Below the pieces are notes generated by a model. The model was not told the DNA's origin, made no database searches, and was given only the letters and a program-made list of their open reading frames with translations. Below, piece by piece: positions 61,484 through 64,000 of a stretch of 64,000 bases of DNA. The DNA is from Oscillospiraceae bacterium. Lineage in GTDB: Bacteria > Bacillota > Clostridia > Oscillospirales > Ruminococcaceae. A program made the translations under genes and the position numbers. Position 1 is the first letter of the stretch; every line of letters begins with the position of its first letter. The stretch lies in NCBI GenBank assembly GCA_017848055.1, contig JAGALZ010000039.1:1-64000 (forward strand). Reading direction: 5' to 3'.

Positions 61484-61515
61484 ATAGTGTATAGTTTATT
61501 TATCGGAGATTTGGT

Positions 61516-62265
61516 ATGCAGAAGATTTTAGGATATATGAGAAAAGCCATCACCGAGTTTGACCTTATACAAAACGGTGACAGGATTGCTGTTGGGGTTT
61601 CCGGCGGAAAGGACAGCCTTGTTCTGCTCAAGGGACTTTGTTTGTTAAGACGATTCATCGGCATTGACTACGAAATAGTTGCTGTGACGCTTGACCCGTG
61701 CTTTTCGGGTATTGAGGGTGATTACTCGGCTGTTTCAAAACTTTGCGAAGAAATGGGAATAGAATACTCGTTACGACGCACACAGATAGGTCAGATTGTA
61801 TTTGATGTAAGAAAGGAAGACCATCCTTGCTCGCTTTGTGCACGAATGCGAAGAGGCGCACTTCACGATGCGGCAAAGGAGCTTCATTGCAACAAGGTTG
61901 CACTCGGACATCATTTCAACGATGCTGTTGAAACGTTTATGATGAACTTATTCATTGAAGGACGAATCGGCTGCTTTTCGCCCAAAAGCTATCTTTCTAG
62001 AAAAGACCTGACTCTTATCCGTCCTATGGTTTTAGCTCCGGAGTCGGACATAAGACGTGCGGCGGGCAGAAATAACCTTGAGGTCGTAAAGTCCAAATGC
62101 CCCGTTGACGGACATACCAAACGTGAGGATATGAAGGAATACCTTTCTCAGATGGAGAAAAACGACAAGGGCTTTACAGACCGTATTTTCGGCGCTCTGC
62201 GTCGAAGCGGCATTGATGGCTGGGGCTACAAATCACAGTCAAAGGAGAAAATGAGCGATGAATGA
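61516..62265 (+). CDS. TtcA-family tRNA 2-thiolation protein
   Basis: A 249-residue PP-loop ATPase with VGVSGGKDSLVLL, cluster cysteines in HPCSLCARMRRG, and GHHFNDAVETFMMNLF. A third Cys in KSKCPVDGHT could complete an [Fe-S] site. TtcA makes 2-thiocytidine at tRNA position 32; related proteins thiolate other positions. It overlaps the next gene by 8 bases. Upstream GGAG precedes the ATG. Confidence 0.9.
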   Translation: MQKILGYMRKAITEFDLIQNGDRIAVGVSGGKDSLVLLKGLCLLRRFIGIDYEIVAVTLDPCFSGIEGDYSAVSKLCEEMGIEYSLRRTQIGQIVFDVRKEDHPCSLCARMRRGALHDAAKELHCNKVALGHHFNDAVETFMMNLFIEGRIGCFSPKSYLSRKDLTLIRPMVLAPESDIRRAAGRNNLEVVKSKCPVDGHTKREDMKEYLSQMEKNDKGFTDRIFGALRRSGIDGWGYKSQSKEKMSDE

Positions 62266-63031
62266 ACAGACTGTCAACAACAGCACCATTGATATTTCCA
62301 ATCTTCCGACCGCAGATAATGCACTGATGTGGTATGTTGCTTTCCTACCGCTCTTCGGGATAGTTTTCAACATTTACGCTACAAGTATTTATCACGGATT
62401 TCTCCTTTGGGGACTTGTCATCGTTGTAAGAATTGCTGTATGTATTTATGATAACAAAAAGCTCATACGCTTAGGTATGTGGAACGGTGACCGCATTTCT
62501 CCTGCGGTACTGTTCCCTGTTGTCTACATTACAAAAAGATTCAGCTGGCTCAAAAGGTCAAGCGCCATTACTGCATTTGCGGTTGCAAGTCTTATTCTTG
62601 CAGTTATAAACAACGGCTTTGTCAAGAACGCTCTTGCTACTGATGAAACCTTCTGCGAGTATGTCAGTCAATACTCTTCGAGCTACATAACAAATCTTCC
62701 GCAGGGTGATGGTCTGACTGCAAACAATGAGTATATTATGGATGTGCTTATTCATAAGTACTGCTACGGAGAAATCTACACTTCACAGGAAGACAGCAAG
62801 ATTGAATACTCCTATCAGGAAGAAGGCTCTGAGCGAATCGTTACCGCTTCGGGTATGATTTCCGATAAAAAGCTTGTCATCAGATTTATCCTCGACTACG
62901 ACGGATACTATTTCAACGGTCTTGAAGTTGATACCGTTGAGCTTGGCGGAAAAATTCTTGATGGCGAGGAAAAAGATAATATTCTAATTGATATTTTCAT
63001 GAACAACGCTGCCGATAAGGAGGCAGCATAA
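62258..63031 (+). CDS. Hypothetical membrane protein
   Basis: A 257-residue protein with two or three membrane helices in residues ~20-75 and one near 105-125, then a polar domain of ~130 residues outside or inside the cell. GDGLTANNEYIMDVLIHKYC and repeated Tyr/Glu segments show no known family. AAAGGAG lies upstream inside ttcA. It overlaps ttcA by 8 bases and the next gene by one base. Confidence 0.75.
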   Translation: MNEQTVNNSTIDISNLPTADNALMWYVAFLPLFGIVFNIYATSIYHGFLLWGLVIVVRIAVCIYDNKKLIRLGMWNGDRISPAVLFPVVYITKRFSWLKRSSAITAFAVASLILAVINNGFVKNALATDETFCEYVSQYSSSYITNLPQGDGLTANNEYIMDVLIHKYCYGEIYTSQEDSKIEYSYQEEGSERIVTASGMISDKKLVIRFILDYDGYYFNGLEVDTVELGGKILDGEEKDNILIDIFMNNAADKEAA

Positions 63032-63507
63032 TGGCTAAGATCATAGCTACCTGCGGCAGGATATGCTGTGGGAAAACGACCTATGCAAAGTCGCTCATCA
63101 AAAAATCCGGTGGTGTGCTTTTATCCTGCGATGAAATCACGCTCGGCGTTCTCGGCGGTCAGCTCGGCGACAGACACGACGAAATACTGCAAAGGATTCA
63201 ACAATACCTGCTCACGAAGGCTTTGGAAATCCTCAGAAACGGCAGTGATGTAGTTCTCGACTGGGGGCTGTGGACAAGTGAAGAACGTTCACGGATAAGG
63301 CATTTCTTTATAGAACACGGCTTTGAATACGAGCTTCATTATCTTGATATTCCCGAAGGCGAATGGATGGAAAGAATAAAAAAGCGTAATCTTGCTGTCA
63401 CTGCCGAAAAAAGCTGCGAAAGCTATCTTGTTGACGAGGGATTGCTGAGAAAAGCAAGCCTGCTCTTCGAGCCACCTTCAGATGATGAAATCTGTCTTGT
63501 AATATAA
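63031..63507 (+). CDS. P-loop AAA-type small-molecule kinase-like protein
   Basis: A 158-residue protein with Walker A GRICCGKTT at residues 9-17, a LLSCDEITL motif, VVLDWGLW as a Walker-B-like strand and a lid region with Arg. The fold is like the AAA_33/Zeta-toxin/CPT kinases that phosphorylate small molecules. The substrate is unknown. It overlaps the previous gene by one base and is followed by a terminator. Confidence 0.85.
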   Translation: MAKIIATCGRICCGKTTYAKSLIKKSGGVLLSCDEITLGVLGGQLGDRHDEILQRIQQYLLTKALEILRNGSDVVLDWGLWTSEERSRIRHFFIEHGFEYELHYLDIPEGEWMERIKKRNLAVTAEKSCESYLVDEGLLRKASLLFEPPSDDEICLVI

Positions 63508-63513
63508 AACAAA

Positions 63514-63549
63514 AAGGACTTACCGCTTTGCACGGTAAGTCCTTTTATA
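63514..63549. terminator. Bidirectional intrinsic terminator
   Basis: AAGGACTTACCG (63514-63525) and CGGTAAGTCCTT (63533-63544) form a 12-bp stem with a 7-base loop, then TTATATT; A-run on the other side. Confidence 0.9.
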
Positions 63550-63552
63550 TTA

Positions 63553-64000
63553 TCAGAAGCATTTGCACTGTCTGTTTTTTCTGCACTCCTCAATTCTTCC
63601 GCAATGGTAGCAAAGCTCATTTGACGAGCCTTCACTCTTGAAGAACTCGACGATATTATCGGTTGTCGTTTCTGCGATATTATCAAGTGCTTCCTCGGTA
63701 AGGAATGCCTGATGCGAGGTAACAATCACGTTAGGCATCGAGATGAGTCTTGCGAGGGTGTCGTCCTCGACGATATGTCCCGAGAAGTCCTCGAAGAATA
63801 TATCGGCTTCTTCCTCGTACACATCGAGGCAGGCACCGCCGATTTTTCTCGACTTGATACCTTCAAGGAGAACCTCTGCGTCAATGAGAGCTCCTCTTGA
63901 AGTATTCAGAAGGATTACTCCCTTCTTCATTTTCTCGACAGCACCGCTGTCAACCATATGATAGGTTTCCTCGGTAAGCGGACAATGGAAAGAAATTATA
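63553..64000 (-). CDS. D-lactate dehydrogenase / D-2-hydroxyacid dehydrogenase, C-terminal part (partial) with Cys-rich tail
   Basis: The frame is open to the window edge. Visible parts: SFHCPLTEETYHMV, the dehydrogenase signature LLNTSRGALIDAEVL, DVYEEE with the catalytic Glu region, and TSHQAFLTEEAL with the catalytic His. This matches LdhA-type D-lactate dehydrogenase, which reduces pyruvate with NADH. After the usual end the protein continues with CYHCGRIEECRKNRQCKCF, a tail with five Cys and one His that typical members lack. The N-terminal part is outside the window. Confidence 0.9.
   Translation of the reverse strand, partial: IISFHCPLTEETYHMVDSGAVEKMKKGVILLNTSRGALIDAEVLLEGIKSRKIGGACLDVYEEEADIFFEDFSGHIVEDDTLARLISMPNVIVTSHQAFLTEEALDNIAETTTDNIVEFFKSEGSSNELCYHCGRIEECRKNRQCKCF

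Noticed and set aside
1-64000. tRNA, rRNA or prophage segments
   Set aside because: No tRNA cloverleaf, rRNA core sequence, integrase, transposase or phage structural gene was recognised in any gap or frame.

Overview
This window reads as chromosomal DNA of a low-to-moderate-GC, anaerobic, spore-lineage Firmicute of class Clostridia, most like Ruminococcus or a relative in the Oscillospiraceae. The evidence is a SCIFF ranthipeptide precursor with its radical SAM maturase, a GerW/YtfJ sporulation protein, ScpA/ScpB, a biotin-dependent decarboxylase/transcarboxylase set, lipoproteins with threonine-rich linkers, strong AGGAGG ribosome binding sites, several TTG starts and a tetrahydrofolate riboswitch. 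I see no rRNA, tRNA, CRISPR array, insertion sequence, phage gene or replication origin. The species assignment is inference.

Layout. 1-9.9 kb: the end of a rubredoxin-like gene, a CotH-family lipoprotein, a heterodimeric ABC exporter, a copper P-type ATPase with a built-in C-terminal CopZ domain, a DUF6472-like protein and RuvX. 9.9-16.6 kb: pyrD, pyrK, pyrF and pyrC, then a ROK glucokinase and a mannose-6-phosphate isomerase, all on the minus strand and possibly one long transcription unit. 16.7-25.4 kb: a cytosolic GH26-like hydrolase behind rsmD-coaD-coiled coil, then uvrA, uvrB and radC. 25.6-27.8 kb (plus strand): an RluA-type pseudouridine synthase, a PHP phosphoesterase and a TSCPD protein. 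27.8-31 kb: a three-gene biotin carboxyltransferase operon. 31.2-37.3 kb: an RsuA-type pseudouridine synthase, a DD-carboxypeptidase, GerW, DUF2953, ScpB, ScpA and an M50 protease. 37.5-43.2 kb: rpmB, an LTA-synthase-like sulfatase, a DHH phosphoesterase and an L,D-transpeptidase. 43.4-45.9 kb: a GH113-like hydrolase, a TrpF-like protein without catalytic residues, a membrane protein and a 41-residue membrane peptide.

46-53 kb: a lipid-linked sugar flippase, a YdbC/PC4-like protein, a PfkB-type sugar-phosphate kinase, an Orn/Lys/Arg decarboxylase-family protein, an XRE regulator and two paralogous CAP-domain lipoproteins. 53.1-54.8 kb: the SCIFF peptide and its maturase. 54.8-56.6 kb: FolT under a THF riboswitch, and 6-phosphofructokinase. 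56.9-59.7 kb: a PASTA-containing pseudokinase and a zinc-ribbon membrane protein. 60-64 kb: a solitary MazF, a family 2 glycosyltransferase, a TtcA-like tRNA thiolase, a P-loop kinase and a truncated D-lactate dehydrogenase.

Most of the window is housekeeping. The parts most worth attention are a predicted alternative RNA fold that hides the ribosome binding site of the first CAP lipoprotein, the folT riboswitch with its sequestering helix, an internal start that could release free CopZ from copA, a PASTA pseudokinase that has lost all three catalytic motifs, the catalytically empty TrpF homologue, and a SCIFF peptide with seven cysteines instead of six. Promoters repeatedly carry a TGTGn element directly upstream of the -10 box.
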